The translations under genes were made by a program, and so were the position numbers. From contig JAEWLS010000035.1 of NCBI GenBank assembly GCA_023457435.1, forward strand, positions 62,001 to 126,000: a DNA stretch of 64,000 bases. Reading direction: 5' to 3'. The notes beneath the pieces were generated by a model that saw only the letters and a list, made by a program, of their open reading frames with translations, had not been told where the DNA came from and ran no database searches. The DNA comes from Pseudomonadota bacterium. Its GTDB lineage: Bacteria > Pseudomonadota > Alphaproteobacteria > Rhizobiales > Rhizobiaceae. Below, in pieces: positions 16,212 to 25,244 of the stretch; position 1 is the stretch's first letter, and each line of letters starts with the position of its first letter.

Positions 16212-16510
16212 CGATGACCCTGAGCGAGGAGCGGATCGTTCTGTCCGGCACGTGCGGCGTCGAGGAGGCTGAAGCATTGCTCGCAGCGCTGACCGACACC
16301 GCATCGCGGATGGTGGTCATCGATGCCGAAAAGGTTCATACGGCGGTCTGGCAGGTGCTGCTTGCCGCGGCGCCCCCACTCCAGCCTTCGCCGCATGCAT
16401 CATTTGTTAGCCGCCAACTGGCGCAGCTCGTGATAGCGAGAAGCGCGGCGCGGGCAGCGGAATTGGGCAGAGGGGCGGACGGCCGGCCCCAGGAGGGAGC
16501 AGGGACATGA
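16208..16510 (+). CDS. STAS-domain-like protein between CheA and CheY
   Basis: The 100-residue protein overlaps cheA and cheY by four bases each. Its first 60 residues look like a STAS fold: strand ERIVLSGTCG, a helix EEAEALLAALTD, strand MVVIDAEKV, then a helix TAVWQVLLAAA. The phosphorylatable Ser of anti-anti-sigma factors (D-S-S-G) is absent; His-Thr-Ala-Val stands there. It could be a docking or regulatory partner of CheA or the following proteins. Assignment rests on pattern only. The last 35 residues look disordered. Confidence 0.65.
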   Translation: MTMTLSEERIVLSGTCGVEEAEALLAALTDTASRMVVIDAEKVHTAVWQVLLAAAPPLQPSPHASFVSRQLAQLVIARSAARAAELGRGADGRPQEGAGT

Positions 16511-16890
16511 CGGTTACGGTGATGCTGGTCGACGACAGCAAGCTCGCGCGCATCGTTGCAGGAAAGACGCTTGCTGCTCTGCAGCCGGACTGGGCCCGCG
16601 TCGAGGCAAGCAATGCCGACGAAGCTCTCGACATCGTCGCCAAGCAGAACGTCGACGTTGCCATACTCGATTACAACATGCCCGGACGCGACGGCCTGGA
16701 CCTCGCCGCGGAACTGCGCGCCAGCCATCCCGAGATGCCGATAGCGATCATCACAGCGAACATCCAGGACGAGATCATTGCAAGAGCGCGCGCGATCAAT
16801 GCGACCTTCGTCGGCAAGCCGGTGACGACGGAAGGGATTTCGGGCTTTATCTCCGGTGCGGCGCTGCGCCTCAAGCAGGCGCGGAAATGA
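16507..16890 (+). CDS. cheY: Single-domain response regulator, CheY-like
   Basis: The 127 residues form one receiver domain. The acidic pair is in MLVDDSK, phospho-Asp lies in VAILDYNMPGRDG, Thr in IAIITANIQ and Lys in FVGKPV. It is the likely output or phosphate sink of CheA. It overlaps both neighbours by four bases. In flagellar systems it would bind FliM; here no motor gene is nearby, so the target is open. Confidence 0.92.
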   Translation: MTVTVMLVDDSKLARIVAGKTLAALQPDWARVEASNADEALDIVAKQNVDVAILDYNMPGRDGLDLAAELRASHPEMPIAIITANIQDEIIARARAINATFVGKPVTTEGISGFISGAALRLKQARK

Positions 16891-17525
16891 CCGGCGGTAT
16901 CAGCCTAGACGACTTCGAGCGCGATGCACTGACCGAACTCGTCAATATCGGTGTCAGTCGGGCTGCCGCCAGTCTGCGCAAGATGGTCGGCCAGCAGGTT
17001 CTGCTCTCCGTTCCGGCTGTGGAGATCGTCACGAACCGTGCGGCAGCCGCCCTGATCGGTCAGCGCGAGAGCGAGGATCTCGTCGCCATACGCCAGGACT
17101 TCGAGGGAGCGTTCTCCGGCCGGGCGCTGCTTATCTTCCCCGAGACGAAATCCATGGAGCTGGTGCGTGCGGTGGCCGGCGACGAGGTGCCGGCGGAGGA
17201 TCTGCCGGAGTTGGAGCCCGAGGCCTTGGCGGAGACGGGCAATGTCATCCTGAACAACTGCCTGGGCACCATGGCGAACATGCTGCAGCAGTCGTTGAGG
17301 ATGTCACTGCCAGTGGTGGTGCGCGGCAGCGGCGAGACGCTGTTCAAGGACGCCGAGACGCTGCAGGGCGATCCCGGACTGGTGCTGTTCCTGTATATCA
17401 ATTTTTCCGTTCGGGATCGCGACATTCGTGGCTACATCGCCATGCTGATGGACCTGCCGTCGCTGGCAACGCTGAAGCTGCTGATCGCCGAGTTCATCAG
17501 CCGCGTTACTGCAGATACCATCTGA
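16887..17525 (+). CDS. cheC: CheC-type CheY-P phosphatase
   Basis: The 212-residue protein has two CheC/FliY phosphatase motifs of the form E-x-x-N: Glu17-Asn20 (TELVNIGVSRAAASL) and Glu116-Asn119 (ETGNVILNNCLGTMAN). Both appear intact, so it should dephosphorylate the neighbouring CheY. CheC usually works with CheD deamidase, but no cheD gene is in the window. Alphaproteobacterial chemotaxis clusters often rely on phosphate-sink CheYs instead, so CheC here is less usual. It begins inside the cheY stop and ends four bases before the kinase gene. Confidence 0.88.
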   Translation: MTGGISLDDFERDALTELVNIGVSRAAASLRKMVGQQVLLSVPAVEIVTNRAAAALIGQRESEDLVAIRQDFEGAFSGRALLIFPETKSMELVRAVAGDEVPAEDLPELEPEALAETGNVILNNCLGTMANMLQQSLRMSLPVVVRGSGETLFKDAETLQGDPGLVLFLYINFSVRDRDIRGYIAMLMDLPSLATLKLLIAEFISRVTADTI

Positions 17526-17529
17526 GCTC

Positions 17530-19866
17530 ATGATGGCAGAACCGGTACCTTCAGAGCAAAAACTTGCCGATATCGAGGCTCGCATAGCCGAGGCCGAGAA
17601 GCGGCTCCGACTGACCCTGGATGCCGCGGGCGCGACCGGAGCCTGGGATTGGGACATCGCCGGGAGATCACTGCGCGGCGATGCCAGCTTTGCCTTGCTC
17701 ACGGGGCAGGATGCGGTCGCCCTGTCGAAAGGCGTCCCGACTTCGGCTTTCTTCAGCGGCATCCATGCCGACGACCAGAAGCGTATCCGCCTTGCCGTGG
17801 TCGCGATGCTCTCCGGTGCAGAAGTCTTCGAGAAGGATTTCCGGCTGCACAAGGCGGACGGCGGACTGCGCTGGGTGCATGCGAAGGGCCGCACGATCTT
17901 CGACGAGAACGACATGCCTGCGCGCTTCGTCGGCGACCTGGTCGACATCACCGAGCAGAAGCGGACGCAGGAGCAATTGCGCGTCGCACAGACCGCCGGC
18001 GGCATCGGCACCTTCGAGCACGCCGAAGGTTTCGGCACGGTGCAGGTCTCGCCGCAGTTCTGCCACCTGCTGGGGCTGCACCCGACCAAGATCCTGCCGC
18101 TCGTTACCATCAACGGACTTATTCATCCCGGCGACGAGCCGCTTATCGGCAATGGGCGGCGTGAGGCGACCCTGGCGGCCAACCATGTCGAGTTCCGTAT
18201 CACACGGGCTGATACCGGCGAACCGCGATGGCTGGCGCGGCGCGGCGAATTCGTGCGCGATCTGTCCGGCCCGGGCATGCGCTACATCGGCGTCGCCTAT
18301 GACATCACCGCATCGAAGCTGATCGAGGAGCGCCTGCGCCGGGCCAACGAAGGTCTGTCGGAGAGCGTGCGCGCGCGCACGCAGGATCTCAATCGGATCT
18401 GGCAGAACTCCCACGATCTGCTCGCCGTGGTCGATCTGGACGGTCGCATCCGCGACGCCAATCCGGCCTGGTTCGAGACCTTGGGCTACGGCGTCGACGA
18501 CATCAAGGGGAAGCCGATAGCTGAGCTTGCCATGTCGGGTGCGCCGGGGCCGTCTGTCAGCGACCTTGCCAGCTCGAGTTTGCGGTTCGAGACCCGAATG
18601 CGCCATGCCGACGGCGGCACGCGGATCGTTGCCTGGACAACCTCGCGTGAAGGTTCGTCGATCTACGCCTACGGCCGCGACGTGACCGTCGAGCGCGAGC
18701 AGGAGGCGGCGCTACGGGACGCGGAGGCGCGGCTGCGGCAAAGCCAGAAGATGGAGGCGATCGGCCAGCTGACGGGGGGCATCGCGCACGACTTCAACAA
18801 CATGCTGACCGGGATCATGGGCGCGCTGGACATCGTTAAGCGCCGCATCGCCGCCGGCCGGGCCGACGAGGTCGATCGCTTCATCGATGCAGCGAACACC
18901 TCGGCGCAGCGCGCGGCGGCGCTCACCCATCGCTTGCTGGCGTTCTCACGTCGTCAATCGCTCGACAGGCGCAGCGTCGATGTCGGATCGCTTGTGGCCG
19001 GCATGGCCGAACTGCTCGAGCGCACCCTCGGCGAGCAGGTCATGCTGACGATAGAGATGGAAGGCGTCTGGCCGGTCGTCACCGACGACAACCAACTCGA
19101 GAATGCGATCCTCAACCTTGCCATCAATGCGCGCGACGCCATGCCCGCGGGCGGCTCGCTGCGGATCACCGCCCGCAACGCGGCGCTCCACCCGGGCGAC
19201 GTCGCCAGCCTGCCGCTCGACCATCCGCGCGACTTCGTGGTGATCAACGTTGAGGACAGCGGTCAGGGCATGCCGCCAGACGTCCAGGAGAAGGCGTTCG
19301 ATCCGTTCTTCACGACCAAGCCGATCGGGCAGGGTACGGGGCTCGGCCTTTCCATGGTCTACGGCTTCGCGCAGCAGTCCGGCGGCACGGTCGAGATCAA
19401 GAGCCTGGAGGCCCAGGGCACGACGGTGTCCATCTACCTGCCGCGTAGCGTCGACGACGCGCGCTCGGCAGTGGCAGACCCTCAGTCGGAAGTCCCTCTC
19501 GGCGCCGGCGAGCGCGTGCTCGTGGTCGAGGACGACGAGGGTGTACGGCTGCTCGTGGTCGAGGTGTTGCGCGATCTGGGATATACGCCCGTCGAGGCGC
19601 ACGATGCCGACACGGCGATGCGGCAGCTCAGGGCCAACCCCAATGTCGACCTCCTGGTGTCCGATGTCGGGCTTCCGGGCCTCAACGGCCGCCAGCTCGC
19701 CGAGATGGTGCGGGAAGTGGTACCCGACCTGAAGGTTCTGTTTATGACCGGCTATGCCGCGGGCGCGACAAGCCGCGCCGAGTTCCTCGGCCAGGACATG
19801 GAGATGATCTCCAAGCCATTCGATCTGGAGAAGCTGGCCCACAAGATCCGCGCCATGCTGGCGTGA
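17530..19866 (+). CDS. PAS-domain hybrid sensor histidine kinase with C-terminal receiver
   Basis: The 778-residue cytosolic kinase has three PAS-like modules (about 25-145, 150-262, 285-390), a HisKA domain with phospho-His420 (GGIAHDFNNMLTG), an ATPase domain with N box NLAINARDAM and G loops DSGQGM and GTGLGLSMVYGF, and a C-terminal receiver (662-778, phospho-Asp712 in LLVSDVGLPGLNG). No transmembrane segment is seen. It is the last gene of the chemosensory operon, suggesting that an internal cue sensed by PAS domains is integrated with the CheA pathway. A second ATG lies at 17533. Confidence 0.92.
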   Translation: MMAEPVPSEQKLADIEARIAEAEKRLRLTLDAAGATGAWDWDIAGRSLRGDASFALLTGQDAVALSKGVPTSAFFSGIHADDQKRIRLAVVAMLSGAEVFEKDFRLHKADGGLRWVHAKGRTIFDENDMPARFVGDLVDITEQKRTQEQLRVAQTAGGIGTFEHAEGFGTVQVSPQFCHLLGLHPTKILPLVTINGLIHPGDEPLIGNGRREATLAANHVEFRITRADTGEPRWLARRGEFVRDLSGPGMRYIGVAYDITASKLIEERLRRANEGLSESVRARTQDLNRIWQNSHDLLAVVDLDGRIRDANPAWFETLGYGVDDIKGKPIAELAMSGAPGPSVSDLASSSLRFETRMRHADGGTRIVAWTTSREGSSIYAYGRDVTVEREQEAALRDAEARLRQSQKMEAIGQLTGGIAHDFNNMLTGIMGALDIVKRRIAAGRADEVDRFIDAANTSAQRAAALTHRLLAFSRRQSLDRRSVDVGSLVAGMAELLERTLGEQVMLTIEMEGVWPVVTDDNQLENAILNLAINARDAMPAGGSLRITARNAALHPGDVASLPLDHPRDFVVINVEDSGQGMPPDVQEKAFDPFFTTKPIGQGTGLGLSMVYGFAQQSGGTVEIKSLEAQGTTVSIYLPRSVDDARSAVADPQSEVPLGAGERVLVVEDDEGVRLLVVEVLRDLGYTPVEAHDADTAMRQLRANPNVDLLVSDVGLPGLNGRQLAEMVREVVPDLKVLFMTGYAAGATSRAEFLGQDMEMISKPFDLEKLAHKIRAMLA

Positions 19867-19939
19867 CCGCTGCTCTTGCGTCCGCCTGCCGATGCCGTAA
19901 CAGCTGGCGCGGCGGCCGGTGCGGCCGCGCGGGTGACGA

Positions 19940-20842
19940 ATGACGATCGAACCTATCAACACAGGCGGGAAGATGGCCGCTGGCGGGGCGAACACGACGC
20001 GCCTGGCGATCGCCGTCATGCTGCTTGCCATGCTGATGTTCTCGCTGAACGACGCAATGGGCAAATGGCTGGTCGCGACCTACTCGGTCGGCCAGGTGCT
20101 GCTTATCCGAAGTGCCGCCGCGTTGATCGTGCTCTCGCCTTTCCTTTGGCGAGACGGGCTTGCGCCGCTTGTTTCAGTCGAGCGGCCGGGGATGCAGGTG
20201 CTGCGCGTACTGCTGTCGACAGCGGAGGTCTATTGTTTCTATTTCGCCGTCATCTCGCTGCCGCTAGCCGACGTCATGACCTACTGGCTGGCGGCGCCGA
20301 TCTACGTCGCGGCCATGTCGCCGTTCCTGCTCGGCGAGAGGGTCGGATGGAGGCGGTGGGTCGCCATTCTCGCCGGCTTCGTCGGCGTCATCATCGCGCT
20401 CGAGCCTTCGGCCGCCAGCTTCACCGCGCCGGCCGTGGTGTCGATCTTCGGCTCGTTCTGCTTCGCCTTCATGATGCTGTCGGGAAGGGCGCTGCGCGGG
20501 ACGCCTGACCGGACCCTCGTGTTCTGGCAGACGTTGGGCGCCGGCCTGATCGGCCTCGTCACCGCGCCGTTCGGCTGGGTCTCGCCGAGCGCCTTCGACC
20601 TGGCGCTGCTGTCTCTGCTCGGCGTCGTCGCCATGGTCGCGCATATGGGGGTAAACCGGGCGCTGAAGCTTGCCGACGCCTCGATCGTGGCGCCGTTCCA
20701 GTACACGCTGCTGTTCTGGGCGATCGTCTTCGGCCTCGCGATGTTCGGGGACGTACCGCGCCCGGCCATGCTGGCAGGCGCCGCGGTGATCGTCGCCGCA
20801 GGGCTGTTCATCATGTTTCGCGAGCGCCGCGCCGCAGCCTGA
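19940..20842 (+). CDS. EamA/DMT-superfamily permease
   Basis: The 300-residue protein has ten predicted hydrophobic segments in two five-helix repeats, the DMT (RhaT/EamA) plan. A Glu sits at the end of the first repeat (LLGERVGWRRW), as in the family. It probably exports or imports a small metabolite across the inner membrane; the substrate is unknown. It starts 73 bases after the hybrid kinase, so could be read through from the chemosensory operon, and ends tail-to-tail with an enolase-superfamily gene. ATG 19973 is an alternative start. Confidence 0.88.
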   Translation: MTIEPINTGGKMAAGGANTTRLAIAVMLLAMLMFSLNDAMGKWLVATYSVGQVLLIRSAAALIVLSPFLWRDGLAPLVSVERPGMQVLRVLLSTAEVYCFYFAVISLPLADVMTYWLAAPIYVAAMSPFLLGERVGWRRWVAILAGFVGVIIALEPSAASFTAPAVVSIFGSFCFAFMMLSGRALRGTPDRTLVFWQTLGAGLIGLVTAPFGWVSPSAFDLALLSLLGVVAMVAHMGVNRALKLADASIVAPFQYTLLFWAIVFGLAMFGDVPRPAMLAGAAVIVAAGLFIMFRERRAAA

Positions 20843-20846
20843 TGCT

Positions 20847-22145
20847 TCACCACACCAGGTGGTTGAGGAAACCGACGCGTTCGGCGTTCCACTCGTCCGA
20901 CGGCTCGAAGTACCCGGACCACGGGACGAGATGTTCGCGTATAACCTCTTCGTTGAGATCGATGCCAAGGCCGGGCGCATCGGGCACGGCGACGTAGCCG
21001 TCCTGCAAATAATCCGGCGCGATACCGGTAACGATGTCGGTCCACCACGGCACGTCGAGCGCGTGGTGCTCGACCGCCATCAGGCTCGCGAGCGCCGCGC
21101 CGAGATGGACATTCGCCATGAAGGCGACTGGCGAGCAACAGGCGTGCAACGCAGTCGGGACCCCGTGGCGCTCGGCGTGATCGGCGATCTTCTTTGTCTC
21201 GGTCAGACCGCCAGAGGACAGCATGTCGGGGTGGATGATGTCGAAGGCGCGGGTTTCGATAGCCTCCCGGAAGCCCTCGAACAAATAGAGGTCCTCACCT
21301 GCCGCAACCGGCGTCAACAGCGCGTCGGCAACCTTCCTGTGGCCGGCGATGTCCGTCCAGGGAAGCACGTCCTCTATCCATGCGAGGTTGAACGGTTCGA
21401 TCGCATGGCCGACCCGGATCGCCTCGTCGATCGTGACGAAGCCCTCGCCGAAATGATCGGTACAGAGCGAAACGGCTGGTCCGACCTCGGCACGCACCGC
21501 ACGGCAAATCTCGCGCACGAGCTCAAGCCCGCGCCCGCTGATGCGTGCGCCGGCACCGTGGCCCGGCGTGTGGAACTGCCGGTACTGCGGGTACTCGTAG
21601 CGCGTGTCGGTCCCCACCATCGCGCCCGGCACCGCCTCGAACATCCGCGCCGACAGGTCGAACTTGATGAAGTCGAGCCCAAGATCGCGACGCGAGCGGA
21701 CCACCGCCGCGAACGCCTCGGGAGTCGGATCGTCGGGCGTGGGCGTGTCGCCGTAGATGCGCACCTTGTCGCGGAACTTGCCGCCAAGGAGCTGGTAGCA
21801 CGGCACGCCATATACCTTGCCGACCAGGTCCATCAGCGCGATCTCGATGGCGCAGACGCCGCCTGCCTCGCGGCTTTCGCCCCCGTAACGCTTGATACGG
21901 CGGAACATGTATTCGACGTTCAGCGGGTTCTGCCCGACGATCAGCGGCTTCAGCCGCATCGCTGTGTCGGGATGGGCGCCGTCGCGCACCTCACCGAGCC
22001 CGTAGACGCCCTGGTTCGTGTCGATCCTGACGATGGGGTGAATGCCCTGCGCCTGTATCGTCGCGACGCGTATGTCGGTTATGCGCAGCTTCGATGGTTC
22101 GGAGGCGCGGCGGATAGCATTTTCGATCGTGTCGGTTACGGACAT
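20847..22145 (-). CDS. Mandelate racemase / muconate lactonizing enzyme (enolase superfamily), sugar-acid dehydratase-like
   Basis: A 432-residue enzyme from an ATG preceded by AGAGGAAG. It has the enolase-superfamily capping domain and barrel. Metal-ligand candidates are Asp in LCTDHFGEGF, Glu in WIEDVLPW and Glu in AAGEDLYLF. A catalytic His is likely in ALHACCSPV, and Lys in FIKFDLS could be the second base. This pattern is seen in acid-sugar dehydratases; the substrate cannot be assigned. It is the last gene of the ABC-importer operon, 40 bases after the RraA-like gene. Confidence 0.85.
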   Translation of the reverse strand: MSVTDTIENAIRRASEPSKLRITDIRVATIQAQGIHPIVRIDTNQGVYGLGEVRDGAHPDTAMRLKPLIVGQNPLNVEYMFRRIKRYGGESREAGGVCAIEIALMDLVGKVYGVPCYQLLGGKFRDKVRIYGDTPTPDDPTPEAFAAVVRSRRDLGLDFIKFDLSARMFEAVPGAMVGTDTRYEYPQYRQFHTPGHGAGARISGRGLELVREICRAVRAEVGPAVSLCTDHFGEGFVTIDEAIRVGHAIEPFNLAWIEDVLPWTDIAGHRKVADALLTPVAAGEDLYLFEGFREAIETRAFDIIHPDMLSSGGLTETKKIADHAERHGVPTALHACCSPVAFMANVHLGAALASLMAVEHHALDVPWWTDIVTGIAPDYLQDGYVAVPDAPGLGIDLNEEVIREHLVPWSGYFEPSDEWNAERVGFLNHLVW

Positions 22146-22185
22146 GCTTCCTCTAGTTCCCTCGGCGTCGCGGACTCCCGGCGGT

Positions 22186-22941
22186 CTATGTACTAGACGA
22201 TCGTCCTCCAGTGTTTTGGCGACGCCATTCCTCGTACTCGTCCTGCGCATCCGCATGCAGGGGGTAGTAACGCTGGAGTGGCTCGCCCGCCTGCAGCTTG
22301 ATGCGCGAGAACACTTCCCATTCGGCGTGCTTGCGCGATTCCGCGATCACTCTCTGCGCCATCGAAACAGGAACGACGACGACGCCGTCATCGTCCGCGA
22401 CGATGATATCGCCCGGCGTTACCGTAACGCCGCCGCAGGCGATCGGCACGTTGACGGCGTTCGGATAGATGCTCGTCTGCACATGGTAGTTCGGCGTCCA
22501 GCCGCGCAACCAGAGCGCAAGGTCCAGTTTGTCGACGTTGGGGCGATCGCGCATGCAGCCGTCGATGACTATGCCGGCCCCGCCGCGCCCCTTGAAGTAG
22601 GTGGACATCATATCGCCGAAGACGCCCGAACTCATGTCGCCGCGGGCGTCTACCACGACCACGTCGCCCTCCTCGACGTGATAAAGCACATGTCGGTGCA
22701 GCTGGGTTTCGGGGTCGGCATATTCGCCCTCGTCGAAGAGGTCCGGGCGCTGCGGGAGGAACTGCAGCGTCAGCGCCGGGCCGACGATCGACTTGCCGCG
22801 GTTCTGGGCGACGGGGCCGACCATGTGAGGGTTGCGGAAACCCATGTGGCCTAGCGTTCCGGCGACCGTAGCCGCGCCGATGTCCTTCAGAGCGTCGATC
22901 ATCGCGCGCGGCGGCCGGACGATGCCGGGTGTCTGCGTCAT
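22186..22941 (-). CDS. RraA-like / HMG-type aldolase family protein
   Basis: The 251-residue protein has the RraA fold signatures: VVVDARGDMSSGVFGDMMS, GIVIDGCMRDRP (Arg-Asp for Mg and oxoacid binding) and GDIIVADDDGVVVVP. Members are either RNase E inhibitors or, much more often in catabolic operons, class II oxoacid aldolases/decarboxylases. Between two sugar-acid dehydratase genes, an aldolase acting on a 2-oxo-3-deoxy sugar acid is the simplest reading. It starts 27 bases after the galactonate-dehydratase-like gene. Confidence 0.85.
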   Translation of the reverse strand: MTQTPGIVRPPRAMIDALKDIGAATVAGTLGHMGFRNPHMVGPVAQNRGKSIVGPALTLQFLPQRPDLFDEGEYADPETQLHRHVLYHVEEGDVVVVDARGDMSSGVFGDMMSTYFKGRGGAGIVIDGCMRDRPNVDKLDLALWLRGWTPNYHVQTSIYPNAVNVPIACGGVTVTPGDIIVADDDGVVVVPVSMAQRVIAESRKHAEWEVFSRIKLQAGEPLQRYYPLHADAQDEYEEWRRQNTGGRSSST

Positions 22942-22968
22942 GGCTTTGAGCTCCTTCGGCCCGATTGC

Positions 22969-24138
22969 CTACCAGTTCGTGACCGAGCCGTCGCGGCGCA
23001 CCAGATGCGGCGCTTCCCATTGGCGGAAGCTCTGCTTGGCAATGCGCGCTTCGTCGACGTCGACGCCCAGGCCGGGCCGATCGCTGACGCGGTAGTGCGC
23101 ACCTTCGAGCGTGAGCATGTTGGGGAAGATTTCCGGGTCGTCGAAGCCGTGGAAGCGCTCGCCGGGCGAGGCGCGCGTCTCAAGCCAGGCGAAGTTCGGC
23201 ACGGCGGCGGCGAAATGCACCGTAGCGGCGGTGCATATCGGGCCGAGCGGATTGTGCGGCATCATGTCGACGTAATGCGCCTCGGTCCAGCCGGCGACCT
23301 TCATCGCCTCGGTCAGACCGCCGACATTGCAGATGTCGATGCGGTTGAACTGGGTGAGGTTGCCCTCGATGTAGGGCAGGAATTGCCATTTCGAGGCGAA
23401 CTCCTCGCCAATGGCAAATGGCACGTCGGTCAGCTTGCGCAGCGCCTCGTAGGCGCTCGGCGTCTCGTCGCGGATCGGCTCTTCGAGGAAATCGAGCGTC
23501 CCGCGCGGCATCCTCTGGCAGTAGGTTGCGGCCTCCGCGACGCTCAGCCGGTGGTGAAAGTCGATGCCGAGCGCAACATCGTCGGCGAGCGCCTCGCGGC
23601 ACTTGACTGTCCACGTGGCCGTCTCGGCAATGCTCTCGCGGGGTTCGTAGACGCTTTCGGCGCGCTGTCCGGCAGGGATGAGTCGGATCGCCTTCCACCC
23701 AAGCTCCTGCAACTCCTGCACCTGCTCGACCACCTCGGTGCCCACGGTCTCGGAACGCGTCGTCGCGAAGGTCGGAATCAGGTCGCGCTGCTTGCCGCCG
23801 AGGAGGTCGTAGACCGGCACGCCGAGCGCCTTGCCCTTGATATCGTGCAGCGCGATGTCGATGGCCGAAATCGCCGCCTGCAGCACGCGGCCACCCTCGA
23901 AGTACTGGCTGCGGTACATCTCCTGCCAGATACGGCCGATCTGCATTGCGTCCCGTCCGACGAGGAACTCGCGGTAGTGCTCGATTGCGCCGACCACGGC
24001 CTTCTCGCGCGACGACAGGCCGCTCTCGCCCCAGCCATAGACGCCCTGGTCGGTCTCGACCTTGACGATCAGCTGATTCCTGATGCCGACCCAGACCGGG
24101 TAGGGCTTGATGGCTGTTATCTTCAGCTTGGGGAGCAT
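22969..24138 (-). CDS. D-galactonate dehydratase-like enolase-superfamily enzyme
   Basis: The 389-residue protein resembles DgoD. The first ligand lies in LGIDFHHRLS (DgoD-type Asp-Phe-His), followed by Glu in DFLEEPI, Glu in AIGEEFASKW and catalytic His in MMPHNPLGPI. It should dehydrate an aldonic acid to a 2-keto-3-deoxy acid. It starts two bases after the ABC ATPase stop, so uptake and catabolism are linked. Galactonate itself is not certain, since related family members act on other sugar acids. Confidence 0.85.
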   Translation of the reverse strand: MLPKLKITAIKPYPVWVGIRNQLIVKVETDQGVYGWGESGLSSREKAVVGAIEHYREFLVGRDAMQIGRIWQEMYRSQYFEGGRVLQAAISAIDIALHDIKGKALGVPVYDLLGGKQRDLIPTFATTRSETVGTEVVEQVQELQELGWKAIRLIPAGQRAESVYEPRESIAETATWTVKCREALADDVALGIDFHHRLSVAEAATYCQRMPRGTLDFLEEPIRDETPSAYEALRKLTDVPFAIGEEFASKWQFLPYIEGNLTQFNRIDICNVGGLTEAMKVAGWTEAHYVDMMPHNPLGPICTAATVHFAAAVPNFAWLETRASPGERFHGFDDPEIFPNMLTLEGAHYRVSDRPGLGVDVDEARIAKQSFRQWEAPHLVRRDGSVTNW

Positions 24139-24140
24139 GG

Positions 24141-25235
24141 TCAGGCGTGCAGGGCCAGTTCGGTTTCACCGTCGAAAAGGTGCATGCGGTCCTGGTCGAA
24201 CTCCAGCCACACACGCTCGTCGGGCTCGATCTCGAAGGTCGGCGGCAGGCTGATGTTGACGAGAGCGCCCGACAGGAACACCTGCACGAATGTGACGTCG
24301 CCTGTTGGCTCGACCGTGTAGACCTTCGCCGGCACGGCACCTTCGCGCGCGTCCTTGTGGAGCCTGATCGTCGAGTGGCGCGCCCCGAGCACGACCTTGC
24401 GTGTCGTCGCCTTCGCTACCTTGCGAGCGTTAACGTCTGAAAGCGAGAGCGCCCAGCCTTCCGCGCTCGTCAACGTTGTGCTGCCGTTTGCACCTGCAAC
24501 CTCAAGCGGGATGAGGCTCATTGCCGGGCTGCCGATGAAACTTGCGACGAACAGGTTAACCGGGTTGGCGAAGACGCGCGCCGGGGTGTCGTACTGCTGC
24601 AGGAAGCCGCCATTCATCACGGCCATCTTGTCGGCCATGGTCACGGCCTCGAGCTGGTCGTGCGTGACGTAGATGATCGTCGCGTCGAAGTCCTGGTGGA
24701 AGCGCTTGATCTCGGAGCGCATCTGAACGCGAAGCTTGGCGTCGAGGTTGCTGAGCGGCTCATCCATGAGGAAGACGGCGGGATCGCGCACCAGCGCGCG
24801 GCCGAGCGCGACACGCTGCTGCTGCCCGCCTGAGAGTTCGCGCGGCAGCCGCTCGAGCAGATGCGTGATGTCGAGCATGCGGGCCGCGTCGCGCACTTTC
24901 TGGTCTATCGTCGCTGACGGCATGCGGCGCATTTGCAGCGGGAAGGCCAGGTTCTTATACACCGTCTTGTTCGGGTACAGCGCGTAGTTCTGGAACACCA
25001 TGGCGATGTCCCGGTCCTTCGGATCGAGCTCGTTGACGACGCGGTCGCCGATGGCAATCGCGCCGCTGGTGATCGGAATCAGCCCGGCGACGAGGTTGAG
25101 CGTGGTGGTCTTGCCGCAGCCGGACGGCCCGACGAGCGCGACGAACTCGCCGTGATCGACGGTCAGCGAGACGTTGTTGACGGCTTTGAAGTTGCCGTAG
25201 GTCTTGACGAGATCTTTGAGGACCACGTGGGCCAT
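24141..25235 (-). CDS. Sugar ABC transporter ATPase (UgpC/MsmK-like)
   Basis: The 364-residue ATPase has Walker A GPSGCGKTT, the Q loop, signature LSGGQQQRVALGRAL, Walker B FLMDEPLSNLD and the H loop YVTHDQLEA. A TOBE/OB-type regulatory domain follows from about residue 240. The start at 25235 is chosen because GGAG lies six bases upstream; a TTG two codons earlier is less likely. It energises the two permeases encoded upstream. Confidence 0.93.
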   Translation of the reverse strand: MAHVVLKDLVKTYGNFKAVNNVSLTVDHGEFVALVGPSGCGKTTTLNLVAGLIPITSGAIAIGDRVVNELDPKDRDIAMVFQNYALYPNKTVYKNLAFPLQMRRMPSATIDQKVRDAARMLDITHLLERLPRELSGGQQQRVALGRALVRDPAVFLMDEPLSNLDAKLRVQMRSEIKRFHQDFDATIIYVTHDQLEAVTMADKMAVMNGGFLQQYDTPARVFANPVNLFVASFIGSPAMSLIPLEVAGANGSTTLTSAEGWALSLSDVNARKVAKATTRKVVLGARHSTIRLHKDAREGAVPAKVYTVEPTGDVTFVQVFLSGALVNISLPPTFEIEPDERVWLEFDQDRMHLFDGETELALHA

Positions 25236-25244
25236 CGGCAACTC

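Noticed and set aside
19900..19935. GC-rich hairpin after the hybrid kinase as a terminator
   Set aside because: The arms do not pair cleanly and no T-run follows, so termination before the EamA gene is not supported.
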